Source: JAICNR01 sp035687725
GTDB taxonomy: Bacteria; Gemmatimonadota; Gemmatimonadetes; JACCXV01; JAHWKZ01
Assembly: GCA_035687725.1 (NCBI GenBank)
Contig: DASRVB010000200.1
Span: forward strand, 1-31,421
Length of the DNA stretch: 31,421 nucleotides
Reading direction: 5' to 3'
The notes under the pieces are model-generated. The model saw only the letters and a program-made list of their open reading frames with translations, searched no databases and had not been told where the DNA came from. Both the position numbers and the translations under genes were made by a program. The stretch's first letter is position 1; each line of letters starts with the position of its first letter. Positions 1 through 8,743 of this stretch are shown piece by piece.

Positions 1-996
1 CGCAAGGCGCCCTACTGGCACCCGATCTCGATCTCCGGCTACCACATCCGCGAGGCCGGCTCGACCGCGGTACAGGAGCTGGCCTTCACGCTCGCCGACG
101 GGTTCACGTACGTCGAGCGCGGGATCGCCGCCGGACTCGACGTCGACGCGTTCGCGCCGCGGCTCTCGTTCTTCTGGAATTCGCACAACGACTTCTTCGA
201 GGAAGTTGCCAAGTACCGCGCCGCGCGCCGGATCTGGGCGCGCCACATGAAGGAGCGCTACGGCGCGAAGAAGGACCGCTCGCTCCTCATGCGTTTCCAC
301 ACGCAGACGGCGGGTTGCTCGCTGACCGAGCAGCAGCCCGAGAACAACATCGTGCGGACGGCGCTCCAGGCGCTGGCCGCTGTGATGGGGGGCACGCAGT
401 CGCTCCACACGAACTCGATGGACGAGACGTTCGCGCTGCCGACCGAGAAGGCGGTCAAGATCGCGCTCCGCACGCAGCAGGTGATCGCCTACGAGTCGGG
501 CGTGCCCAACGTGATCGACCCGCTGGGAGGATCATATTTCGTCGAGGCGCTAACGCAGCGGATGGAGGACGAGGCCGAAGAGTACTTCCGTCAGATCGAA
601 GACATGGGCGGGGTCGTGGCCGGGATCGAATCCGGGTTCTTCCAGCGCGAGATCGCCGAAGCCGCGAGCCGCTACCAGGAAGAGATCGATACGAAGCGGC
701 GGGTGATCGTCGGCGTCAACCAGTTCGTCGAGGAGGGCGAGAAGCTCGAGATCCCGATCCTGCGGATCGATCCGCGCTACGAGAAAGAGCAGATCGAGCG
801 CATTCGGAAGGTCCGCGCCGAGCGGGACGGCGCGCGCTACGAGTCCGCCATGTCGGCCCTGCGCTCCGCAATCCGCGCGCAGGAGAATCTGATGGAGCCG
901 GTACTCGATTGCGTCCGCGCCTACGCGACCGTGGGGGAGATCGTCGAGCTCATGAAGGGCGAGTACGGTACCTGGCGCGAGCCCGAGATCTTCTAG
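1..996 (+). CDS. Methylmalonyl-CoA mutase, catalytic (large) subunit, 5'-truncated by the window edge
   Basis: The reading frame is open from base 1 to the TAG at 994-996 and encodes the last 331 residues. The mutase interconverts (R)-methylmalonyl-CoA and succinyl-CoA with adenosylcobalamin in the cytoplasm. Recognisable stretches are RFHTQTAGCSLTEQQPENN (about 98-116 of the fragment), SLHTNSMDETFALPTE (134-149) and DPLGGSYFVE (173-182), all typical of the TIM-barrel mutase subunit. The chain ends at EPEIF with no cobalamin-binding domain. That domain is encoded separately at 3885-4301, so this is the split-subunit type found in many bacteria and archaea. Three unrelated genes lie between the two subunit genes. 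Family assignment is firm. Exact specificity (methylmalonyl- versus isobutyryl- or ethylmalonyl-CoA) cannot be settled from the fragment, although the LeuDH and acyl-CoA genes nearby fit methylmalonyl-CoA. Confidence 0.93.
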   Translation, partial: RKAPYWHPISISGYHIREAGSTAVQELAFTLADGFTYVERGIAAGLDVDAFAPRLSFFWNSHNDFFEEVAKYRAARRIWARHMKERYGAKKDRSLLMRFHTQTAGCSLTEQQPENNIVRTALQALAAVMGGTQSLHTNSMDETFALPTEKAVKIALRTQQVIAYESGVPNVIDPLGGSYFVEALTQRMEDEAEEYFRQIEDMGGVVAGIESGFFQREIAEAASRYQEEIDTKRRVIVGVNQFVEEGEKLEIPILRIDPRYEKEQIERIRKVRAERDGARYESAMSALRSAIRAQENLMEPVLDCVRAYATVGEIVELMKGEYGTWREPEIF

Positions 997-1004
997 CACA
1001 GCCT

Positions 1005-1015
1005 CGACCGATAGA
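1005..1015 (+). repeat. Left copy of 11-bp direct repeat CGACCGATAGA flanking the FkbM gene
   Basis: CGACCGATAGA begins 8 bases after the mutase stop codon and is repeated identically at 1880-1890, near the 3' end of the low-GC methyltransferase gene. It could be a duplicated target or recombination footprint of the insertion. No inverted-repeat ends or recombinase accompany it, so coincidence is possible. Confidence 0.45.
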
Positions 1016-1035
1016 GGGTTTTTGCCCACTGCCTA

Positions 1036-1905
1036 TTGTCGGGGGCGGAACGCGGGGAGACCGGCTTTGTTGAGGAGAATCAGCCTTGGTACCGAGGAAT
1101 GATCCGGTTTCTCGCCGGCCTTGGCGATTCTCTATTGGGCGCATCGCTTCGTTTGCCGCTAAAGCTTATTCCGCATGGCCAAGTTGTCAGTGTAAAGAGT
1201 GGATTAAATAAGAACGCAAGGTGGGTAGTTGGATCCAGTGTTCATGGGTGCTGGCTGGGCACGTACGAGTTAGCGAAGCAGCACCTGGTTTCAAAACTGG
1301 TTCGCCCGGGAATGGTTATCTGGGATGTTGGGGCTAACGCTGGTTTCTATACGTTGGCATTCTCCAGAATGGTTGGATCATCGGGCTCGGTTTACGCATT
1401 CGAGCCGTATGCCGAGAACGTGTGTCATCTGCAAGAGCATATTCGTCTGAACAATCGGCATAACGTGACCGTTGTACAGGCTGCGCTCGGCGCGAGCACA
1501 GGCATGGTCGGCTTCCGGACGGCATCCTCAAATTCCATGGGAAGGATTTCCCCTGAGAAGAGTTCCTATCTTGTGGCCTCTATGACAGGCGACGATTTTC
1601 TTCTTCATCATCCCGATGCGCGGCCCGACCTGATAAAGCTCGATGTCGAAGGCGCGGAGTCCGACTGTCTCCTCGGTATATCGGAGTTATTGCGGAAGTC
1701 CTCCCCGCAGATTCTCCTGGCGTTACATGGCTCGGAGCAGGCCCACCGCAGTACGGCGATGTTGACTGCTCTAGGGTATTCTCTTTTTCACCTGGACTGC
1801 ACTCCTGCGACCGAACGGCCGCTGAACAGCGACGAAATCCATGCCAGAAGGGTTTCTGCCGAACCTTCGAGGCAGGCTGCGACCGATAGACCGATGGGAA
1901 GATGA
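1036..1905 (+). CDS. FkbM-family SAM-dependent methyltransferase, atypically low GC
   Basis: This 289-residue protein (TTG start at 1036) has the FkbM-type Rossmann methyltransferase fold. WDVGANAGFYT (96-106) is the SAM-binding motif I, AFEP (121-124) follows the second strand, and LIKLDVEGAE (199-208) is the FkbM signature. FkbM enzymes O-methylate sugars, polyketides or other small molecules; the substrate here is unknown. The start is uncertain: TTG 1036 has only a distant AGAGG, and ATG 1099 (residue 22) also leaves the domain intact. Codon use is unlike the neighbours (many A/T third positions), and sampled 60-base lines are about 50% G+C against about 68% in the mutase gene. An 11-bp repeat lies on both sides. 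I infer recent horizontal acquisition. The last residues, after about 285, may be read from flanking DNA. Confidence 0.85.
   Translation: MSGAERGETGFVEENQPWYRGMIRFLAGLGDSLLGASLRLPLKLIPHGQVVSVKSGLNKNARWVVGSSVHGCWLGTYELAKQHLVSKLVRPGMVIWDVGANAGFYTLAFSRMVGSSGSVYAFEPYAENVCHLQEHIRLNNRHNVTVVQAALGASTGMVGFRTASSNSMGRISPEKSSYLVASMTGDDFLLHHPDARPDLIKLDVEGAESDCLLGISELLRKSSPQILLALHGSEQAHRSTAMLTALGYSLFHLDCTPATERPLNSDEIHARRVSAEPSRQAATDRPMGR
1880..1890 (+). repeat. Right copy of 11-bp direct repeat CGACCGATAGA
   Basis: Identical to 1005-1015. It lies inside the last codons of the FkbM reading frame, about 15 bases before its stop. High-GC DNA resumes roughly 60-80 bases further on. Confidence 0.45.
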
Positions 1906-1958
1906 GTGAATGATATCTGTTGTGAGCCGTGATTTTTTAACCTGAACTGCTCCTTGCC

Positions 1959-1964
1959 GAGGAA
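1959..1964 (+). promoter_or_regulatory. Ribosome-binding site GAGGAA supporting a CTG start
   Basis: GAGGAA lies 6-7 bases before the CTG at 1971. There is no ATG, GTG or TTG in this frame between the in-frame TAA at 1938-1940 and the ATG at 1998. The site therefore selects CTG 1971 as the start of the reductase gene. Confidence 0.55.
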
Positions 1965-1970
1965 ACTCCG

Positions 1971-2615
1971 CTGTCCCGGCTGCGCTTCCGCATCTCCATG
2001 TCGCTCGACGGCTTCATCGCCGGGCCCGACCAGAGCGTGGACAACCCGCTCGGGATCGGCGGCGAGGGCCTCCACGGTTGGGTAGTCGCGCTCGCCGCAT
2101 GGCGTGCGCCGCATGGACTTCCCGGCGGAGATGTCAACGAAAGCTCGAAGCTCGTCGAGGAAGAGCAGGCGGGGATCGGCGCCACGATCATGGGGCGGAA
2201 CATGTTCGGTGGACATCCCGGTCCGTGGGACCGGAACGACCCATGGAAGGGCTGGTGGGGTGACGACCCGCCGTTCCATCATCCGGTGTTCGTCCTCACA
2301 CATTACGAGCGGAAGCCGCTCGCGCTGGAGGGGGGAACGACGTTCATGTTCGTGACCGTGGGCATCGAAACGGCGCTCGAGAAGGCACGAGAGGCCGCGC
2401 GCGGGAAGGACGTTGCGCTCGCCGGCGGCGCGGACATCGCGCGGCAGTATCTGCGCGCCGGGCTCGTGGACGAGATGGAGCTCCACCTCGTGCCGATCCT
2501 CCTCGGAAGCGGCGAGCGGCTCTTCGATGGTACCGGCACCGATCTGCACGGCCTCGAGCTCGTGCGGACGGTGGCCGCCCCGAACGTCACGCACCTCAAG
2601 TTCGCGCGAAGCTGA
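1971..2615 (+). CDS. Dihydrofolate reductase-like (RibD C-terminal domain) family protein, probable CTG start
   Basis: 214 residues from CTG 1971. The protein opens with LSRLRFRISMSLDGFIAGP, the first beta strand and nucleotide-binding turn of the RibD-C/DHFR-like fold. It then carries ATIMGRNMFGG, DDPPFHHPVFVLTH and the C-terminal DEMELHLVPILLGSGERLFDG, all characteristic of the single-domain YyaP/YwjB-like reductase group. Such proteins are NAD(P)H-dependent reductases of mostly unknown substrate. Starting at ATG 1998 would delete beta strand 1, which related proteins keep as M-S-[KR]-L-R-F. CTG 1971 aligns exactly with that Met and has a GAGGAA ribosome-binding site. The stop TGA overlaps the probable CTG start of the next gene. 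The gene is high-GC, unlike the FkbM gene before it. Confidence 0.85.
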   Translation: MSRLRFRISMSLDGFIAGPDQSVDNPLGIGGEGLHGWVVALAAWRAPHGLPGGDVNESSKLVEEEQAGIGATIMGRNMFGGHPGPWDRNDPWKGWWGDDPPFHHPVFVLTHYERKPLALEGGTTFMFVTVGIETALEKAREAARGKDVALAGGADIARQYLRAGLVDEMELHLVPILLGSGERLFDGTGTDLHGLELVRTVAAPNVTHLKFARS

Positions 2616-3772
2616 CCGAGGGCTCGATCGAGCAGGCCGCTGCGTTCATGGCGGCGTTCGCCGAGCGCTCGGGTCTAACGTCGTCCGCGCCTGCGCGCCG
2701 CTACCTCTGGACCGACGCGTTCGCCGTCTGCAACTATCTCGGGCTCGCGCACGCGACCGGCGAGGAGCGGTACGTCGATCTCGCGCTGGGTCTCGTGGAT
2801 CAGGTCCATCACGTGCTCGGACGGCACCACCCAGACGATCCACGCTGCGGTTGGATCAGCGGGCTGGGAGAAGAGGAGGGAGAGGCGCATCCGACGCGTG
2901 GCGGCCTGCGGATCGGCAAGCCCCAGCCCGAGCGCGGCCCGGGCGAACCGTTCGACGACCGGCGGGAGTGGGACCGGGACGGGCAGTACTTCCATTACCT
3001 GACAAAATGGATGCACGCCCTCGACCAGGTGTCCCGGTCGACCGGAGATCCGCGATTTCTTCTCTGGGCGCGCGAGCTGGCGGTCGCCGCCCACGGTGCG
3101 TTCGTCCGCGGCCGTCCCGGAAACCGGCGCATGGCCTGGAAGTTGAGCACGGACCTGTCCCGCCCACTGGTCGATTCGATGGGCCAGCACGACCCGCTGG
3201 ACGGCTATATCACCTGCGTGCAGCTCGAGTCGACAGCCGCGCGGTTGGAGGCCGCACCCTCCGGGCCGGCGCTCGTGCGGGCCATCGAGGACTACCGGAC
3301 CATGAACGAAGCCATCGACCTCCGAACCACGGATCCGCTGGGTCTGGGCGGGCTCCTGACCGACGCCTATCGGGTTGTCCAGCTCGCCGGAGAGGAAGCG
3401 CTCGAGGGCGGAGGGTTGCTCGCGGGCCTGCTGGTTGCAGCCCTGGACGGCCTCGAGCGGTATGCGCGTCTCGGCGAATGGCATCAGCCCGCGGCCCGGC
3501 GCCTCGCCTTCCGGGAGCTAGGTCTCGCGATCGGATTGTCCGCGAGTGAGCTCCTAGATCGCTCGATACTCGCTGTTCCCTCGAGGCCCGCGTACGCCCC
3601 GATTCGGGATCGGCTGGAGTCGTTGAAGGTTTTCGTGCCGCTCGGCCAGGCGATCGAATCGTTCTGGCTCGATCCCGCGCATCGGCACACGTCCCTGTGG
3701 TCGGAGCATCGGGACATCAACGAGGTCATGCTCGCGACCCGGCTAGCCCCCAGGGGCTACCTGGTTCTCTGA
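2612..3772 (+). CDS. Conserved protein of unknown function, probably an all-helical alpha/alpha-toroid fold, probable CTG start
   Basis: 386 residues if read from CTG 2612, which overlaps the preceding TGA (CTGA), or 374 from ATG 2648. The extra N-terminal residues (LTEGSIEQAAAFM) continue an amphipathic helix into AAFAERSGL and resemble the start I recall for similar proteins, so I prefer 2612. ATG 2648 has no good ribosome-binding site. Visible stretches are RYLWTDAFAVCNYLGL, LDLVDQVHHVLG-like helices, GWISGLGEEEG, GGLRIGKPQPER, REWDRDGQYFHYLTKWMHAL and SMGQHDPLDGY. Repeating helical hairpins and the many conserved Trp, Asp and His residues suggest an (alpha/alpha)6-barrel like N-acylglucosamine epimerases or GH76/GH88-like hydrolases. 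I do not recognise a characterised family, and no catalytic assignment is made. There is no signal peptide, so it is probably cytoplasmic. Confidence 0.8.
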   Translation: MTEGSIEQAAAFMAAFAERSGLTSSAPARRYLWTDAFAVCNYLGLAHATGEERYVDLALGLVDQVHHVLGRHHPDDPRCGWISGLGEEEGEAHPTRGGLRIGKPQPERGPGEPFDDRREWDRDGQYFHYLTKWMHALDQVSRSTGDPRFLLWARELAVAAHGAFVRGRPGNRRMAWKLSTDLSRPLVDSMGQHDPLDGYITCVQLESTAARLEAAPSGPALVRAIEDYRTMNEAIDLRTTDPLGLGGLLTDAYRVVQLAGEEALEGGGLLAGLLVAALDGLERYARLGEWHQPAARRLAFRELGLAIGLSASELLDRSILAVPSRPAYAPIRDRLESLKVFVPLGQAIESFWLDPAHRHTSLWSEHRDINEVMLATRLAPRGYLVL

Positions 3773-3813
3773 TTCCGCTATGGGTCGGAGGAGCGAGCGG
3801 GTCGCCGATCCGT

Positions 3814-3842
3814 TTGTAGGGCGTCCGGCGACGGCGTAGATT
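3814..3842 (+). promoter_or_regulatory. Candidate sigma-70 promoter for the acyl-CoA operon
   Basis: TTGTAG (3814-3819), a 17-base spacer and TAGATT (3837-3842) lie in the 112-base gap before the B12-binding gene. Transcription would begin near 3849 and give a leader of about 36 bases. The same -10 hexamer TAGATT occurs at 28867. Confidence 0.45.
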
Positions 3843-3884
3843 CCACCGGCTCCAAGCGTTTCCCGAAATTCTTCGTGGAGGGCG

Positions 3885-4301
3885 ATGGACGAGCGCAAGA
3901 TCCGCGTGCTGGTGGGGAAGCCCGGCCTCGACGGCCACGACCGCGGCGCCAAGGTGGTCGCAGCCGCCCTCCGGGACGCCGGCATGGAGGTCATCTATAC
4001 GGGCCTCCACCAGACCCCCGAGAAGATCGTCGAGACCGCGCTCCAGGAAGACGTCGACGTGGTCGCGCTCTCGATCCTCTCGGGGGCCCACATGACGCTG
4101 TTCCCGCGCGTGCTCGAGCTCATGCGCGAGAAGGGGATGGACGAGATCCTCCTGACGGGCGGCGGGATCATCGGCAAGGAGGACATGGCCGAACTGAAGA
4201 AGATGGGCACCGGCCGCCTCTTCGGACCGGGCACCACCACGCAGGCGATCGTCGACTACATCCGGGAGTGGGCCGGCGAGCACGCCGGCTCCCGGGCCTG
4301 A
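3885..4301 (+). CDS. Methylmalonyl-CoA mutase small subunit (cobalamin B12-binding domain protein)
   Basis: 138 residues that are essentially only the B12-binding Rossmann domain. The signature D16-G-H18-D-R-G21 supplies the lower axial histidine ligand to cobalt. SILSGAH (63-69) and GGGII (92-96) complete the corrinoid cradle. The protein should pair with the catalytic chain ending at 996 to form the active mutase. ATG 3885 has GGAGGGCG just upstream and gives the usual N-terminus ahead of RVLVGKPGLDGHDRG. The gene heads a run of tightly spaced acyl-CoA genes, with a 13-base gap to the next. Length is normal for the stand-alone subunit. The unusual point is its separation by about 2.9 kb and three genes from the large subunit. 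Confidence 0.94.
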   Translation: MDERKIRVLVGKPGLDGHDRGAKVVAAALRDAGMEVIYTGLHQTPEKIVETALQEDVDVVALSILSGAHMTLFPRVLELMREKGMDEILLTGGGIIGKEDMAELKKMGTGRLFGPGTTTQAIVDYIREWAGEHAGSRA

Positions 4302-4314
4302 CCCCGCAGACATC

Positions 4315-5457
4315 GTGGACCTCGACCTGACCTCCGAGCAGCGGTTGCTGGTCGAGACCGTGCGCCAGTTCGCGCGCGAGCGGGTCGCACCGATCGCCGC
4401 CGCGCACGACGAATCGGGCGAGTTTCCCTGGGACACCGTCCGCGAGATGGCGGACCTGGGCCTCTTCGGCGTTCCGTTCGAAGAGGAATACGGCGGCGCG
4501 GGGGCCGACGCGCTCTCGCTCGCGCTCGTGGTCGAGGAGCTGGCGCGGGTCGATGCCTCGCACTCGATCACGGTCGGCGCCCACACCTCGCTCTGCGCGT
4601 CTCCCATCCACGACTTCGGCACTCCGGAACAGAAGGAGCGCTTCCTGTCGCCGCTGGCGCGCGGCGAGAAGCTGGGCTCCTTCGGTCTCACCGAGGCGAC
4701 CTCGGGCTCAGACGCGGCGAACATGGCGACCCGCGCCGTACGCGACGGCGACCACTGGGTCCTCAACGGCACCAAGGTCTTCATCACGAACGCCGGCGTG
4801 GCGGGGGTCTACGTAGTGGCGGCCATGACTGACCCCGGGAAGGGATCGAAGGGCATCTCGATGTTCATCGTCGAGAAGGAGACCGAGGGCCTGCGATCCG
4901 GAAAGAAAGAGGACAAGCTCGGCTGGCGGGCCAGCGACACGCGGGAGCTCATTCTCGAGGACGTGCGGGTTCCCTCCGAGCAGCTTCTCGGCGAGGAGGG
5001 GCGCGGCTTCCAGCAGGCCCTGCACACGCTGACCGGCGGTCGGATCGGGATCGCCGCGCACGCGCTGGGGATCGCCGAGGGAGCGTTCGACGCCGCCCGC
5101 GCATACGCGCAGGACCGCGAGCAGTTCGGGCGGCCGATCGCGGAGTTCCAGGCGATCCAATTCAAGCTGGCAGACATGGCGACCGGGATCGAGGCCGGAC
5201 GGCTGCTCACGCACCGGGCGGCGCGACTCAAGGACATGGGCCGGGATTATCGGCTGGCCGCGGCGCAGGCCAAGCTCTTCTGCTCCGAGCTCGCGATGCG
5301 GACGACGATCGAGGCCGTTCAGATTCACGGCGGGAACGGCTATACGCGCGACTATCCGGTCGAGCGGATGATGCGGGACGCGAAGGTCACGGAGATCGGC
5401 GAGGGAACGAGTGAGATCCAGCGGACGATCATCGCGCGCGCGATTTTGGATCGATGA
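4315..5457 (+). CDS. Acyl-CoA dehydrogenase (first of two)
   Basis: 380 residues from GTG 4315. This is a flavoprotein that oxidises acyl-CoA to trans-2-enoyl-CoA and passes electrons to ETF. The N-terminal helical domain (1-115), the beta domain with GSFGLTEATSGSDAAN (121-136) that contacts FAD, and the C-terminal helical domain with IHGGNGYTRDYPVER are all present. The catalytic base is Glu363 in EIGEGTSEIQR. Most relatives have Tyr directly before this Glu (IYEGTSEIQR); here it is Gly362, a small departure next to the active site. The chain length and motifs resemble short-chain/branched-chain or butyryl-CoA dehydrogenases, which fits the leucine dehydrogenase and mutase genes nearby. The stop overlaps the next ATG (ATGA). 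No strong ribosome-binding site precedes the GTG, so coupling to the upstream gene is likely. Confidence 0.94.
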   Translation: MDLDLTSEQRLLVETVRQFARERVAPIAAAHDESGEFPWDTVREMADLGLFGVPFEEEYGGAGADALSLALVVEELARVDASHSITVGAHTSLCASPIHDFGTPEQKERFLSPLARGEKLGSFGLTEATSGSDAANMATRAVRDGDHWVLNGTKVFITNAGVAGVYVVAAMTDPGKGSKGISMFIVEKETEGLRSGKKEDKLGWRASDTRELILEDVRVPSEQLLGEEGRGFQQALHTLTGGRIGIAAHALGIAEGAFDAARAYAQDREQFGRPIAEFQAIQFKLADMATGIEAGRLLTHRAARLKDMGRDYRLAAAQAKLFCSELAMRTTIEAVQIHGGNGYTRDYPVERMMRDAKVTEIGEGTSEIQRTIIARAILDR

Positions 5458-6335
5458 CGCGCTTCGAGTGGCCCACGCTCCTCTGGGGGGAGCGCACGAT
5501 CACGGTCCTCTCCGACGGGCTGCAGCGGCTTGACGGCGGAGCGATGTTCGGCGTGGTGCCGCGGGTCCTCTGGGAGAAGAAGCTCCCGCCCGACGAGCGC
5601 AACCGGATCCGCCTGGGGATGAATTGCCTCCTCGTGGACGGTCCCGACGGAAGAACGGTCATCGAGGTGGGATCGGGCGACAAGGACGACGCGAAGTTCC
5701 AGGACATCTATGGGCTCGAGCGCGACGGCGGGCTCCCGAGGCGCCTCGCCGACCGCGGCGCTCCGCCCGAGACCGTCGACCGCGTCGTCCTCACGCATCT
5801 TCATTTCGACCACGCCGGCGGCGCGACGAAGTGGGCGGACGACGGCAGGACCGCCGTGCCCACGTTCCCGAACGCGACATACTTCATCCATCGCGGGGAG
5901 TTCGAGGACGCGAGGAACCCCAACGCCCGGAACGCGGCGTCCTACCTGAAGCGGAACTACGCGCCGCTGGAGGAGGCCGGCCGCGTGCGGTGGGTCGCCG
6001 ACGGCGACCGGATCGACGGGATCCGGATCTTCGAGACCCCGGGGCACACCCGCCATCACGTGTCGGTCGGGGTCGACGACGGCGAGGGCCGACTTGTCGT
6101 CTTCCTGGGCGACCTCGTGCCTACGACCCATCATCTTCCTGATCCCTGGATCATGTCCTACGACCTGTACCCGGTGACGACGCTCGAGACGAAGCAGCGG
6201 TTTCTGGCGGAGATCCACGACGCGGGCTGGCTCTGCGCGTTCGTCCACGACGCCGACTACCCGCTGTCATGGCTGAAGCGTGACGGGCGCGGACGCCACA
6301 TGCGGGACGAGGAGCGCGACCCATGGGGCGGCTGA
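5454..6335 (+). CDS. MBL-fold metallo-hydrolase
   Basis: 293 residues, ATG overlapping the previous TGA. The metallo-beta-lactamase fold is shown by T-H115-L-H117-F-D119-H120, a third His at TPGH198, the bridging Asp220 in FLGD and a late His265 in FVHD, giving a full dinuclear metal site. GMNCLLVDG (about 55-63) is the substrate-side strand common to lactonase-type and hydroxyacylglutathione-hydrolase-like members. The reaction is probably hydrolysis of a lactone, thioester or similar ester. Its place between an acyl-CoA dehydrogenase and a flavoprotein reductase raises the possibility of an acyl-CoA thioesterase-like role, but this is only inference from context. No signal peptide is seen. 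It overlaps the next gene by 13 bases, indicating one transcript. Confidence 0.9.
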   Translation: MTRFEWPTLLWGERTITVLSDGLQRLDGGAMFGVVPRVLWEKKLPPDERNRIRLGMNCLLVDGPDGRTVIEVGSGDKDDAKFQDIYGLERDGGLPRRLADRGAPPETVDRVVLTHLHFDHAGGATKWADDGRTAVPTFPNATYFIHRGEFEDARNPNARNAASYLKRNYAPLEEAGRVRWVADGDRIDGIRIFETPGHTRHHVSVGVDDGEGRLVVFLGDLVPTTHHLPDPWIMSYDLYPVTTLETKQRFLAEIHDAGWLCAFVHDADYPLSWLKRDGRGRHMRDEERDPWGG

Positions 6336-7509
6336 GGATCGGCGTGGTCGGCGGCGGCCCGGCAGGGGCCTACGCGGCATGGCAGGCGGCGGCGCAGGGC
6401 CACGAGGTCACGTTCTTCGACCACCGCGCGCCCTGGGAGAAGCCCTGCGGCGGCGGGATCACGGTCAAGGCGCAGGACGAGTTCCCGTGGATCGGCGAGC
6501 TCGTGCCGCGCGCCCGGAAAGTCACCGAGTTCCGCTTCCGCTCGCCCACCGACCGCGAAGTCGAGTTCGGCTGCCCGCGTCCGACGCTCATCTTCGCGCG
6601 CGCGGAGTTCGACGAAGCCGTGCGTGAGCGCGCGCGGGCGGCGGGGGCCAGGCAGCTTCCGCTCAAGGTCCAGTCGGTGGAGCGCGGCCCGGGCGGCTGG
6701 GTGCTCAATGCCCAGGGAGATCGCTTCGAGATCGATTTCCTGGTCGGCGCCGACGGCGCGGTCAGCACGGTCCGGGAAACGGTGCTGCCCGAGTTTCCGA
6801 ACTTCCTCAACTCGATCGCGGCGGGATTCTTCATCCCGGCGCGGCTCGACCGGATCGAGACGAAGTTCTTCGCCGACGCCCGTGGGTACCTCTGGTTCTT
6901 CCCGCGTCCCGACCACCTCTCGGTGGGACTTTGCCTCTGGGGCAGCGAGTGCGGCGCAACGGCCGGGCGCGAGACCCGGCAACGGCTGCTCGAGCTCCTA
7001 GAGACGTACTACCCTGATCTCGATCCCGGCAGCGGCAAGGGATATGGCGCGTTCATCCCGACGATCATGAACCCCGCGTGCTGGAAAGTGCCGCGCGGCG
7101 GCCGCGACTGGGCGCTGGTTGGCGACGCCGGGGGCTTCGTGGACGCGATCACGGGCGAGGGGATCTTCTATGCGCTGCGCTCCGCGCGCGCCTGGAGCCG
7201 CGCGCTGGCGGCGGGACGACCCGAGACGTACGACGAAGTGTGGCGCGCCGAGTTCGGGCATGAGCTCGCGAAGGCGAGCGCGCTGGTCCACCGGTTCTAT
7301 CACCCCCGCTTCATCGAGCGTGTGATCGACTTCGGCACGAAGAGCGCGAGCGTGCGGCGGCTCCTGTCCGACCTCGTGATGGGGAACCAGTCCTACGTCA
7401 CCCTCCGCCGGCGGCTCCAGCGGGAGATCGTGCGCGGCGCGGCGCGCCGCATGACCCGATTCCTGCGACCCGCGGCGGCTACCATCGATTCCCTGAAGGA
7501 GGCTCGGCA

Positions 7510-7513
<4 letters not shown>
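6323..7513 (+). CDS. Geranylgeranyl reductase-family FAD-dependent oxidoreductase
   Basis: 396 residues. GVVGGGPAGAYAA (7-19) is the N-terminal FAD dinucleotide fold. PCGGG (41-45) is the redox/substrate motif of the geranylgeranyl reductase (GGR) group, YLWFFPRPDHLSVGL (189-203) is its GYxWxFP-type strand, and GDAGGFVDAITGEGI (267-281) is the second FAD motif. Known members reduce isoprenoid double bonds or hydroxylate aromatic and quinone-type substrates; the substrate here is unknown. No membrane span is obvious. The start lies inside the MBL gene, and its stop overlaps the thiolase ATG, so it is co-translated with the catabolic set. Possible roles are saturating an isoprenoid chain (lipid or menaquinone) or acting on a catabolic intermediate. 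Context favours co-expression with acyl-CoA metabolism but does not prove the role. Confidence 0.88.
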
Positions 7514-8706
<1,193 letters not shown>

Positions 8707-8743
8707 AAAGGCCGACGTCGAGACACGTTCCGGGCAGAGGACG

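Noticed and set aside
315..1073. Long alternative frames across the mutase gene (and similar long antisense frames over mutS2, rpoD, glyA and others)
   Set aside because: They are Arg/Ala/Gly/Pro-rich shadows produced by high-GC codon bias and show no recognisable domains.
3746..3764. TAGCCCC/GGGGCTA hairpin at the end of the unknown gene as a terminator
   Set aside because: The loop is only two bases and no T-run follows; a promoter, not a clear terminator, is the main feature of the following gap.
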